Below are positions 23,366-33,924 of a stretch of DNA of 64,000 nt, in pieces. The notes below the pieces were generated by a model that worked only from the letters and a program-made list of their open reading frames with translations, searched no databases and was not told where the DNA came from. Each line of letters starts with the position of its first letter. The stretch's first letter is position 1. The DNA comes from Ancistrus triradiatus (taxonomy: Eukaryota; Chordata; Actinopteri; Siluriformes; Loricariidae): the NCBI GenBank assembly GCA_025084515.1, contig JAJAGP010003180.1, positions 1 through 64,000 of the forward strand. The letters are read 5' to 3'. The translations under genes were made by a program, and so were the position numbers.

Positions 23366-24962
23366 TACAGTAACTGTGCAAAATAAAGTCTTAGGCCACC
23401 ATTAGATGTGTTGTTTTAGCACAATGGTATATGCGTATATACAGTGGTGTGAAAAAATGTTTGCCCCCTTCCTGATTTCCTATTTTTGTGCATGTTTTGT
23501 CACACTTAAGTGTTTCGGAACATCAAACCAATTTAATATTGTCAAAGACAACAGTAAACACAAAAAATGCAGTTTTTAAAAGGTGTTTATTATTAAGGAA
23601 GAAAAAAAATTCCAAATCTACATGGCCTTGTGTGACAAAACGTGATTGCCCCCTACACCTAATTAACTGGTTGGTGACCCTTAGCAGCAACAACTGCAAC
23701 CAAAGCGATGGCGATAACTTGCAGTGAGTCAACAGCATTGTGGAGGAATTATGGCACTCAATCTATGCAGAATTGTTTGGTAATTCAGCCACATTGGAGG
23801 GTTTTCGAGCAGGAACGGCATTTTATGGTCATGCCACAGCAAATCTCAATAGGATTCAGGTCAGGACCTTTGACTAGGCAACTCCAAAGTCTTCATTTTT
23901 TTTTCTTCAAGCCATTCAGAGCTGGACTTGCTGGTGTTGTTTTGGATCATTGTCTCCTTTTCTGTAAACGAAGATCGTTTCAGCTTGAGGTCACGAACAG
24001 ATGGCCGGACATTCTCCATCAGGATTTTTTGGTAGAAAACAGAATTCATAGTTCCATTTATCACAGCAAGTCTTCCAGGTCTGAAGCAGCAAAAACAGCC
24101 CCCAGACCGATCACACTACCAACTCCAGGTTTTCTCCATTGGTATGATGTTCTTTTTTGAAATGCTGTGTTACTTTTATGCCAGATGTAATGGGACCCAC
24201 ACCTTCCAAAGAATTCAACTTTTGTCTCGTCAGTCCACCGAAAGGCCCACAGAGGCAAGTGAGGCCTGCAGTTCTTTGGATGTTGTTGTGGGGTCTTTTG
24301 TGACCCTCTTGTATGAGTCGTCCGATCGTCTGCATCTTAGAGGGAATAAAGGAAGCTAAATTTCTGTCACGCGGGACCCTCATGGGGAGCGTTTACACAC
24401 ACCCTGACCTGACCCTTTTCCCCGCTCACTTCACGTTCCCCTTTTTCTTTTTTTTCACCACTCTGTTCCATGTCTTCACCATTTGTGGACAATGGCTCTC
24501 CACTGTGGTTCGTTGTTGGAGTCCCAAAGCTTTAGAAATGCCTTTATAACCCTTTCCCGACTGATAGATCTCAATGACTTTCTTTCTCAATTGTTCCTGA
24601 ATTTCTTTGGATCTCGGCATGATGTGTAGCGTTTAAGGATCTTTTGTTGTCCTTCACTTTGTCAGGCAGGTCCTATTTAAGTGATGTCCTGATTGAGAAC
24701 AGGTGTGGCAATAATCAGGCCTGGGTGTGGCTAGAGACAGTGACCTCAGGTGTGATACACCATAGTTCAGTTATGCTTTAACAAGGGGGGGCAATCACTT
24801 TTTCCACACTAAATACTTGCCACTGTAGCCTACAGATACTTTGGGATTGTTTTTTCAGGACTGAGAAATAATTATAGATGGTCATTATACATTTGGTCAT
24901 TATACCTAAAACAATGGTATATCTAACCTAATGGTGATCTAAGACTTTTGCACAGTACTGTA
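23366..24962. mobile_element. Tc1-like element, family C, split by a second Tc1
   Basis: The outer ends are acagtaactgtgcaaaa... at 23367 and ...ttttgcacagtactgta ending at 24962, each at a TA. Inside these, 'gtcttaggccaccattagat' on the left and 'ctaatggtgatctaagac' on the right form the subterminal inverted repeat. Most of the body is replaced by a family-B element. Other family-C pieces are at 18674, 28998, 47087 and 63895. Confidence 0.8.
23440..24809 (-). mobile_element. Tc1-like element, family B, nested in family C
   Basis: The left end is cagtggtgtgaaaaaatgtt after TA at 23440. The transposase reads on the minus strand: MPRSKEIQEQLRKKVIEIYQ (start at about 24620), then broken frames with GLTCLCGPFGGLTRQKLNSL / FRWTDETKVEFFG (first Asp region) near 24230-24190, then MINGTMNSVFYQKIL near 24064. 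The Glu region is not intact. The right end stops at 'tttttccacac' (24809) without a full terminal repeat, so the right arm is truncated. Confidence 0.85.
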
Positions 24963-25140
24963 CATGTCAGAAATCTAAGGCAGAAGTCAAGAACACAAGT
25001 ATAAAATATAGGGCTGAAGCAAATCTCTGACGCAGTTTTGAAGGCACCTCCTTGAGCGTGGCTAATGGAGTGAGGAAACATCCACCGTTCCCTCCATTTG
25101 GCCATTGAAGTCTTCGTCTGTTTCTGTCTCTTCTTCAGCA
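24963..25140 (-). other. Array remainder and a possible small exon
   Basis: 24963-25025 appears to continue the 22940 array. 25062-25140 on the minus strand follows an acceptor-like cctcgacag and encodes an acidic stretch (SAEEETETDEDFNGQMEG...) ending in a stop. See the findings; a real exon is unproven. Confidence 0.2.
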
Positions 25141-27243
25141 CTGTCGAGGAAATAAAGGGTGAATTTAATGGTCAGTATTAAAGAAACTTTGTAGCACAAT
25201 ATCTTGTCCACTAGTCTCAGCACATATATTATGATATTACTATAACACCACTCGTCCACTTGGTGTTCAATTCACAGTAGAACCTCTGGATGGAGTCCCA
25301 CCAGGATATCGGAGCAAATCATCACTTTCTGAAGCTGTGAGCTAGAAACGGCTAAATCTACACACGACTGTGTACATTTTCTATTCCCCAGTTCTCGTAA
25401 TGACCAGCCAGTGTAGCTACAAGATTATTTTGTTGTAACATGGTGAAGCTAGTGTTGATTTGAATGTGGGTATGGGCCTTTTTGACCTCTGAGAATCTCC
25501 AGTCTGAAGCTAATGATGTCACTGCAGATGTGACAGGGCTAACATGCACATTCCAAACCTCTCTGCCCTGTGATATCTTATACTAAACAGGACATAAACA
25601 CACCTTCTGTCTGATTCAGGCTGATTCAGCACAGTTCTGATCAATATCACATGATAGTAGCTGAAAGACAACCACCACCACCACCACAACAACATAATGG
25701 GAGCAGATAAGGCAGCTACCGAGACGATTGGCAAACACAGTCACTACAAATCCAGATGGTACGTGCATAATTCGAGCTAATCATTCATCAAATGTGTAAA
25801 TGCTTAGTGATTTTTAATTCCAAACATGAAAACATCAGCTGTTTACAAACAGTATTTGATGCTAAGCAAAATGAGGTAAACAGAGCATTCACCAATAACA
25901 GGTTCAAATGTCTTTCCAGGCTTTATTCCTGCTTTTAACTGGTCAAGGTAGCAGGAGCCCTGGCACCTATCCACACTGAACACAGGACACAGATATAAAC
26001 CAGTCATTCAGTCGCAGGTGTACCAACTTTTAACCAACGATAATGCCAACAGCGGTTCCAAAAGTGACACAACTGCTAATGTAGTGAAAACAATAGTTAC
26101 AGCTTTTCCTCCAACCATGCAACAATGCTAATGTTTGACAACAACAGTACCAGTAAAGCTGATGGAAGAGTTCTCAGGATGCCCGTGGGCACTCAAGTGA
26201 GTGAAGGGGCTCCATTACAACCATTACAAACAGGATTAAAACAGCATCAGGACTCAGTGTTGGTTTAATGCACTGAGGTCAATTAGTGAGTAAATAAGAG
26301 GCCATAGATTAAAGAGTTTCTGAAAGCACATCTGTACCTTTGGGGTGAAAAGTCTTACAGAGAGTGGCACTGGACAGCAGTCGAGAGTGTATAATGGGTA
26401 TGTGTGTGTGTGTGTGTTTTAAAGTAGTGTTCTTAAGAGCCCAAAGATGAGTCAGTCATGTAGAAATAGCTGCTAATGCTCCTCGTGAAGCATAACCTGG
26501 CCTAGATACTGTACAGCAGGGCTTTTAACCTTTTTGGACATGCGCCCACTCTGTATCCACACACACACACACACACACACACATTATCAAATTGGAGACT
26601 TTCCATCAACATGATTACTGTATCTAATTAATGCTGCACCTACATCTGTGTCTCTCTGTAATAAGAGCATCTGCTAAAACACTACATGTAAATATTTCCA
26701 CCTGGTCTCCTTATCACCCAGTTGCTTAGTGTTCCTGTGACTTCCCTGTTGTGTTTTGCTTGTATTTTTGTTATAAACCCTTTAACTGGCTTCCTGCATT
26801 TGTCTCCCAATCCCGGCTTAGTCCTGTCACATTGTGTATTAGCTTGGTCCACTTATTTGCCTCAGTGACCTTCTGATGTCATCATACCCATTATGTGCTT
26901 GATGATTAATCAGAAGCACTCCTAGTAATTTGCTTGTAATTTCACCTGGGCCTAACGATAAAAAACCTAAGCTGTGCAATGATCTCAAAGTCTTCTGCAA
27001 TTTAAATCCTCTTTAAAGACAAGTAGCTGGTTGGCCAGGTACCGCAGTGCTGATAACTTTGCTCTGCCAAGCTGCCACTTCCAGCAAGGCAGTTGATCCT
27101 CAGCTGTTCAGTCAAACATCTGAAACGAGTCAGGATGGCAACAAATACTAGGCACAGACAATGGTGGATGATGATCTACAAAGCACTCTGCCTATTTTGG
27201 CACTAATGGACTATATTAGTAGATGAATAATAAATAACTATCA
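25141..27243. other. Gene-free spacer
   Basis: It contains a (CCA)n patch at about 25671-25686, a TG run at 26401-26418, a CA run at 26559-26582 and an L2/SINE tail fragment (ataagagcatctgctaaaac) at about 26660-26690. A SINE body piece (ctgccaagctgccact) is near 27063-27080. Nothing else is recognised. Confidence 0.4.
26559..26582. repeat. (CA)n microsatellite
   Basis: Twelve uninterrupted CA units. Confidence 0.95.
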
Positions 27244-27345
27244 TTTATATCGGCATTTTAGCAGATGCCCTTATCCAGGGAGGAAATGAACTCATAAGCC
27301 TGTGATTAGTAGTCCAGAGGCTTAACCGCGAAGATACGCCATCCC
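27244..27345 (-). mobile_element. SINE fragment, minus strand
   Basis: It starts with the reversed L2-type tail (gcattttagcagatgccctt atccag) and ends with degraded tRNA-like head words (gcttaacc). Body mostly lost. Confidence 0.55.
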
Positions 27346-27516
27346 CAGCAGGATGAGTCTGCTTCAGTTTGATCATTTACCGCTTACATGCTTGAGCAGC
27401 ACTGTCAGGATGAGGTAGGCTGGTGAACTGCAGCATCATGACATGGCTCCCCTCTGACCCTTTTCTCCTTCCACAACAGACTGAGCAATTACAGCCTTCT
27501 GTGCCCCTCCTATAAA

Positions 27517-27549
<33 letters not shown>
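27517..27549. repeat. (ATT)n microsatellite
   Basis: About eleven units of ATT. Confidence 0.95.
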
Positions 27550-27550
<1 letters not shown>

Positions 27551-28997
27551 ATTTTCAGTTTGTATCCACATTGTGTAGCATTCTCTTGGTGTTAGTCTTG
27601 GTGTTTGAGTTTGTTTGTTTTTGCATTGTTGTTTAGTGTCTGAATTTTGTTTGGTAATGCTGTTGCACTCTGTCTCCACTATGCCGTCCAATGAAGCACA
27701 CACTTGTACCTACATGTCTCTGTTCCCCTCTTGTATCTAGAAGGTGAGAAGCATGATAACCTCAAGTCTTTTTGACAAAGTCAGCAGGTTTAAAATCTCT
27801 GACCTATGACCTGAGGAAGACGGGGTCTTTATAGTAGCAAATGCAGTCCTGTATAAGATTTGTATTCTGATTGACAGGCTGGTCTGAGGTTAAATTTGTC
27901 ATGTGATGACATCACCTCTCACTTATCTAACTTTAGTAACCACTCCAACCTGCTGTATATCAAACACCCCTTGGGGATGTTTGATACCCCACCCTTTGGG
28001 AGGAAACCAGTGGAGAACATGGAACTCCCCACAGATAGTAACCTGCTGCAAGAATTTAGTCTTAATAAGATGGGTGTACTCACACCTAGGAACAATATAT
28101 GGTAACCAACCCACCGACCAGTGAGAATGTAGCAAACTTCACAAAAACAGCATCTGGAGCTAAGTATTTATCCCTGGATCTATGTGCCAGCAATACTGTG
28201 TTGAATAATATAATTAACAATGTGTTGAATACTTGTATATGTGTTTTTGTTGTCCACTGTTAAAAGTATTGCTTTTCTATAAATCAGCACCACTACAATG
28301 AGATTTAAATGAAATATGTAACTCAACAGATGTATAATTAATTAAACTTGGTTCATTCTCAACTACCTTTAGATCAGCATGCCCTGTAATTTAAGATAAG
28401 AAAAATATATCATGACTTTGTACACAATTTGAAGTTCACCTGTATCAAAAATATTTTGAAGTAATATTTCAGACTGGCAATCTTTTTTGGTGTCTCTCTA
28501 CTTCCTGTCTGTCGCTGCGTAAATTTTGCATCCATATTTGAAGGGGGTCATAACGCGAACAGATTTGAAATTCATATGAAAAAGCCCGAGAATTTAAAAA
28601 AGCAGGTACTGTACTGTAACTGCACAACGTAAACGGTGTTTACACGTGTATTGTGCAGTGTGACGTTTTGATACACTAACAATGAGACACATGGTGGCGC
28701 CACAGATCAAGTTAACACCAGTCGTGCAACGTCAACTGAAGGTGAACACAGATGGTGCAAAGACAACAAACTGCTAGAGATACCAAAGTTAAGGGTTCAC
28801 TAAAATTAGTTTTGACGGTTGTGATACTTTTTTATGATTGGTCGTTAATCAGACGTTTGATATTGTAACTGGAAGTGTATGTCTGAGCGTCTCTCTCTCC
28901 TGAGTCATTCTTAACACGATGGCATGTCACAAGCTTCACAGAGCTGGAAGTTTGCAGCAGTTCTGCCATTCAGAAAGCCTTGGAATCAAATGTTGGT
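27550..28997. other. Gene-free spacer
   Basis: No transposon, RNA or gene was recognised. A 73-codon open frame near 27903 has no domain. Confidence 0.35.
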
Positions 28998-29417
28998 GAG
29001 TATTGTGTGCAAAAGTCTTAGGTCACCATATATAACATAGTGATTAAAATTGGGCACACATTTGAAACTTGGATTTATCACTCCATATTACCTTTTTCTA
29101 ATACTCGGTTCTTCATGCCTTCATTCTAAGCCTTTTCGCACTGTTCCCCTTTCAAAAAAGTGGTTTCTTGGCTGTTACCATTATCCAAATAGTCCATCCC
29201 TGATCAAGCTTCTTCATACTGTAGAAGGATCAACTTGGCATCCTGATGAAGCTGCCAGATGCTGCTGTTGCTCAAGTGGAGGGGGAGTTAACACTAAATA
29301 CTTGCCACTATAGCCCATAGAAGCTGTATCTTTATTTTGTATTCTAAGAGACCGAGAAACTGAGTAGTAAAACAATAGTACATCTAATGGTGGCCTAAAA
29401 CTTTTGTACGGTACTGT
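28998..29417. mobile_element. Tc1-like element, family C, internally deleted
   Basis: The left end gtgtgcaaaagtcttagg (about 29005) and right end ctaaaacttttgtac...tactgta (29417) are the family-C terminal repeats. The 420-bp body keeps 'acttggatttatcactcc' and 'aagtggtttcttggctg' but has lost the transposase. A MITE-like relic. Confidence 0.75.
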
Positions 29418-29539
29418 AGCTTGGTGTAAGGAGTGAAAACTGGAGCCATGAGAATCACATTTCCCCACATCTTAACTGATTTATGTTTGGAGGAAGCCAA
29501 AGCTTTAAACCCACAATATCTACGGCCAACCATAAGTAC

Positions 29540-30577
29540 AATTAAGTACAGATGGCATCTCATGGAAATCTCGTGGTTATCTCCCAGGTAACCTCCATCA
29601 CACCCTCTGAGAATGCAAGAAAACTTGGAGTGACCTTGGATGGCCAGCTGGGTTTCTCTGCTAATACTACCAAAGTGACCCAGTCATGCAGGTGCCTCCT
29701 CTAAAACATCAGAAGGATTCAACCCTTCCTTTCCAGGGAAGCCAACCAGGTGCTTGTCCAGTCTCTTGCTGTATCAAAACACGATAATGCTCTTCTGGCT
29801 GGTCTTCCCATGCATGTAATAAGACCCCTGCCACTGGTTCAGAACAAAGCAGCAGATCTGGTTTTCTAATGTCAACCCACAGCTGTGTTCTCTTCACTGG
29901 CTCCCTGTAGCTGACCACACCTACAGGTGATTACACCTACACCTACCACACCTACATTCAAAACCCTGATGCTTGCGCACAAAACCAAAAATGTACCTGC
30001 AATTTCTTACATAAGGCTGAAATCAAATCCCGCTCTGTACCTTGTACACTTAGAGACTCAAGCTTGGCCTGACTGGATCCACCACTGAAGATTAAAGGAA
30101 GACATTTCTCTATATTGGCAAGTATATGTCTTCGCTATACTGGCACCCAGGTTGTGGATTAACCTTCCACTGGATCACCACTTGGACTTGTGGTGGATTA
30201 GTGGTTAAGCTACTGGACTGTAGACCAGAAGGTCCAAGGTTCAACTGCCATGCTGCCACTGTTGGGCTCTTGAGAAAGGCCTTGAATTGTAAGAGTACTG
30301 TATATCAGTAGCAAGTCACTCTGGATAAGAGTGTGTACTAAATGTGAGTCTCTTGCTGTCTGCAAACGTTGACTAAAGACTCACCTTTCCACTCAGCACT
30401 TAAGTGAAGACTTTACTAACATTAAATCCGAACAGAATTTTAATTGGGTTGTTTTTGATCTATTGCTTATTTATACTAGTATGAGGTAATATCTAGTAAG
30501 GGGTATAAAAAGCACTTCTGTAGTTCTGTAGTCAGACTCTGGATAAGGGCTTCTGCTAAATGCTGTAAATGTAAACA
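29540..30577 (+). mobile_element. L2-type LINE, 3' fragment, with a SINE inserted
   Basis: The plus-strand translation, across several stops, gives the C-terminal region of a non-LTR reverse transcriptase of the L2/CR1 group: LGVTLDGQLGFSA, then NIRRIQPFLSREANQVLVQS, LLAGLPMHVIRPLPLVQNKA, FKTLMLAHKTKNVPA, and APRLWINLPLD. After an inserted SINE (30187-30343) the reading resumes with words like SLAVC-R-LKTHL (30344-30400). The element ends with the 3' tail ctctggataagggcttctgc at about 30537-30577. The catalytic fingers and palm are not in this fragment. It is a pseudogene. Confidence 0.75.
30187..30343 (+). mobile_element. tRNA-derived SINE inside the LINE fragment
   Basis: A-box-like tggattagtgg, B-box-like aaggttcaact, body 'catgctgccactgttgggct', then the tail 'cactctggataagagtgtg'. 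It splits the LINE sequence. More diverged than the 48511 copy. Confidence 0.8.
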
Positions 30578-31049
30578 CACAAGTAATAAACCTGAACCGA
30601 TGTCTATGTTATTTTGTCTATGTTGTATTTCATAAACGTTTCTGCTTGTAGCTAAATCAGTCGGGCCTTTATTTTTCATTCTTGAGATTCACTTGTGTAA
30701 CTACAATCATGTTTCTCTACACTGCTTGAACACACTTCCTTTGTTTACCCTTCCTAATATTCCGGCATCTGGACATATTTTGTACATTTTCCAGAAGCAA
30801 CACATCTGATTTAATTAGTCAGCTCATTAGCAGGTTTCCTGTGTGTGACAGTGTGTCCTGTATCAATGCTTCATAGTAACACACTTGCAGCGTGACCACA
30901 GTGCCGATAGAAAACATCCTACTCTGTCAAAAGCCTTACCTTTTTCGCATTAGACCCTAAAATTAAGTCTAACATTTCACAGCTGTATTACACATTATAA
31001 CCATCAAACTGACAATAATAATACAAATTCTAAACAGTTATTAAATTGG

Positions 31050-31213
31050 ACTGTGGCTTCGATTAAGTTACTGGACTGTGGAACATAAGGCCCAGGATGC
31101 AAATTCCATATCAGCCAAGCTGGCACTGTTGGGTCTTTGAGCAAAGCCTAATAAAGGCTGTATCAGTTGTAAGTCACCCTGGATGTGAGTTTCTGCTATA
31201 TGACGTAATGTAA
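31050..31213 (+). mobile_element. tRNA-derived SINE, plus strand
   Basis: 'ttactggactgtgga', 'gccaagctggcactgttggg' and the tail 'caccctggatgtgagtttct' place it in the same family, strongly diverged. Confidence 0.7.
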
Positions 31214-31254
31214 GTATAAATTAGTATAATATCTGGTTCAGGTAAGTGATCAGC

Positions 31255-31752
31255 ACCTTTGGGTGAAAAATATAAGAAGATTTCAGAGGCTTTAACTCTC
31301 CCTCTGAGTATAATTATTAAGAAGTGGAAACTGTATGGCATCACCAACACCTGGCCTACATTGGGCTATTCCTCTAAACTGGATATTGATCAGGAAGCCT
31401 TCCAAGAGGACAATGGCAGTCAGATGAGACAAAGATTGAACTGCAATCCAAAGGGTCTTTGGCAACAAACAAATGGCACACCTCCCAAAATATAGCACAC
31501 CTACTTATGTTGTGAATGTGTTTTTCATCAGTGGCACTCGAAAATTGGTCATAATGGAATGGAAATGATGCTGCCAACCAATACAACCAAAACTCTTAAG
31601 GAAAACCAGCAGCACTCTGGTAGACACCTGAAGATGGTCAGGTGGTTCACCATCCATAATGACAAAGACCCTAAACACTCAACCAACTACAACAAAACAA
31701 ACAAACAAAAAACATAATGGCTTATGGATAGAAAGTTGTGTCCTTGAGTGGC

Positions 31753-31753
<1 letters not shown>
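31255..31753 (+). mobile_element. Tc1-like transposase remnant (family E)
   Basis: 31259-31390 gives GEKYKKISEALTLPLSIIIKKWKLYG, a helix-turn-helix of Tc1 type. Further on, around 31645-31680, the frame gives FTIHNDKDPKHS, a degraded form of the second-Asp motif (normally QQDNDPKHT-like) in which Gln is lost but Asp-Pro-Lys-His remains. About 500 bp of body, no ends recognised. It is followed by the poly-A/TA tract. Confidence 0.65.
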
Positions 31754-31806
<53 letters not shown>

Positions 31807-31807
31807 T
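31754..31807. repeat. A31 tract followed by (TA)n
   Basis: Thirty-one A and about eleven TA units in a row. Confidence 0.95.
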
Positions 31808-33180
31808 TAATGAGCTTTGATTTTAGGCTTTTAGACAAAAAGCGACTATATTGGAGGTGTAAAATGATTTTCTATAGGCACTACAAACATTTGCTTGCTA
31901 GAGTGCCAAAACCTTTCAGCAGAAAAAACTAAATCCGTCAGATGGACTACGCACCTCCAGTGACACTGCCACAATCTTAACACCCTCTGTAGAATGTAGT
32001 ATTGGAAAATGCATTTGTTTATTTCATCTAGGGAACATATCTGCCTCATCATAGCTGTTCTTAAAAATATTAAATCAGCCATAAAATATTTAGAATGTAA
32101 AAAAAAATCCATATTGGCACACAACTGTTTGTAAGGAGTTTTCAGTGAAGTTAAATGAACTGTGAACTGTCTGTATGGTGCACTGAGGAAGGGAAATCAC
32201 ATCTGGCCACATTTGGACTTGGAAGAAAAATGCCATGTCTAGCATGCAAGTAAAAAACAACGTATAAAATCACTCCAAGTTCAGTTTTATACTGAATCCT
32301 GGAAGATTAAAATCAGCAGAACTTCTCCAGCCGAAGCAAACATCTCATCATCATCAGTGATGCTTACTGTCTTGATTTCGTGTGTAATTCAGCCCAGTGT
32401 GTAAAAACATGGGAACTACACTGAGAAATTATGATTATTATGGTTAACAAAAATTAAAACAATAAACACAAGCATCCCACATGATGTGTAACTCTATAAG
32501 GGCCAGAATTACCAATCAAAATGTAACTATACTATATAGAAAATGCCCAAACACGTCTCTAAAAATGGATAGCAATGTTGCCGCACGGCTCTGAGATCCC
32601 CAGTTCAATCCTGACCTTGGACTTTAAGGAGTATCTCTATTCAATTGTGTATTCTATATAGTAAAATATTGATGATGGACACCTAACCATATGCAGAAGA
32701 AAATAATCTGTCTTTTAGTTTTTCAAATAATTAAAGATTTTTTAGGAGAACATACTTTACCTTAAGGGGACCAGCAAAACTTCAAATTTGAAATCATGAT
32801 ATCATCAAAATATCTTCATACAACCTGACCAAATAGTTTTACACACATTTGTACAGATGTAAGATGTAAATATGGCATAACTCTTTTTCGATGATATCAT
32901 GACACTCCCGTGCCAAGACATAAATGCTGACTGACCACGTAACACCCACCTGTACGTTCACACTCCACGTGGAGGAGCAGCGTGGTGGTGTGTCAGCATC
33001 CATTCATAATCCTGCTCTGCCTTCACATGATGACGTGTCTTCTGTTAAAACCTTTTAAAAAAGGCACTATTCCATTTCCACTCGGTGCCCTTGATCCCTC
33101 TTTAGTGCACTTCATCTCTCTTTAGCGCACTTCATCCCTGGACACCTGTTGTGTTTGTTTACTCCACTGTGAATCCTTGG
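31808..33180. other. Gene-free spacer
   Basis: No gene or element recognised. An E-box palindrome CACGTG occurs near 32966. Confidence 0.35.
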
Positions 33181-33244
33181 CTCATTTATTCATTCATGGT
33201 GGACCTTCGGAGCCATCTGGAGTCTCGACGTGGAAACAGAGCAG

Positions 33245-33298
33245 GATGCCATGGCAACAACAGTGGGTTACCCTGGAAACGATTGTCGCTATGGAGAC
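33245..33298. promoter_or_regulatory. Cluster of three RFX X-box-like motifs
   Basis: Three 14-mers: 33245-33258 (reverse GTTGCCATGGCATC), 33267-33280 (GTTACCCTGGAAAC) and 33285-33298 (GTCGCTATGGAGAC). All keep the GT-N4-N2-RR-N-AC style of the X-box with small mismatches, and start-to-start spacings are 22 and 18 bp, about two helical turns. Binding is inferred. Confidence 0.4.
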
Positions 33299-33375
33299 CT
33301 CATCACTCCAGGCGTGCGGAGAATGTGCTCTCTCTTTCTTTTATCCCATTTCCTTCGGTGTCCAAAATGTCTCTG

Positions 33376-33378
<3 letters not shown>

Positions 33379-33422
<44 letters not shown>
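33379..33422. repeat. (TG)n microsatellite
   Basis: Twenty-two uninterrupted TG units, downstream of kcna3. Confidence 0.95.
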
Positions 33423-33424
<2 letters not shown>

Positions 33425-33924
33425 ACTCACGCATAGCTGTGCTCATATACACTGATATGAAATACTGACAAATCAGACACAACTATGAACGAGACCCAGG
33501 ATTAACCTGATGATTTTTGTTCATTATTCTATCATGACGGACATATTTATGGTTAGCATTATTAATACAGTAACGATTAAACTCCACCTACTTTAAGTGT
33601 TGTTTGTGTCTGTGTGTGTCAGTATGTGTATGCAGAAAAACATTAAAACTGCAAGTACACCAGCTTATGTAACTTGTGCTTAACTCTAGTTTAAAGTATC
33701 GTTTATATCGTCACTTAACGTCTCCTAATGAGACCAGCTAACACTGAGCGCTGGACACACACGAGCAGGGACATGGTGGAATGAACGAACATGACTCTTT
33801 AACCTCTCCTCACCTCTTCCGTGAAAAATGGAGGTCATGGACATGCCTAACCTTCTTAGGGCTCGAGTTGTAGGTATCGTAATTAAACGAGAACATGAGA
33901 GCGTGAGATCCCGAAGCGCTTATG

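Larger units (their letters stand above)
33184..33924 (-). other. kcna3: Possible kcna3 3'UTR / 3' flank
   Basis: Read on the minus strand, the first clear AATAAA-type signal after the stop is near 33184-33189 (tttatt on the plus strand), which would give a 3'UTR of about 740 nt. That UTR would include the TG/CA microsatellite 33379-33422 and the X-box-like cluster 33245-33298. The end is inferred only. Confidence 0.3.

Noticed and set aside
32968..32983. 16 bases shared with the kcna3 C-terminal coding region near 34044 (acgtggaggagcagcg)
   Set aside because: Too short, and no similarity extends on either side; probably chance.
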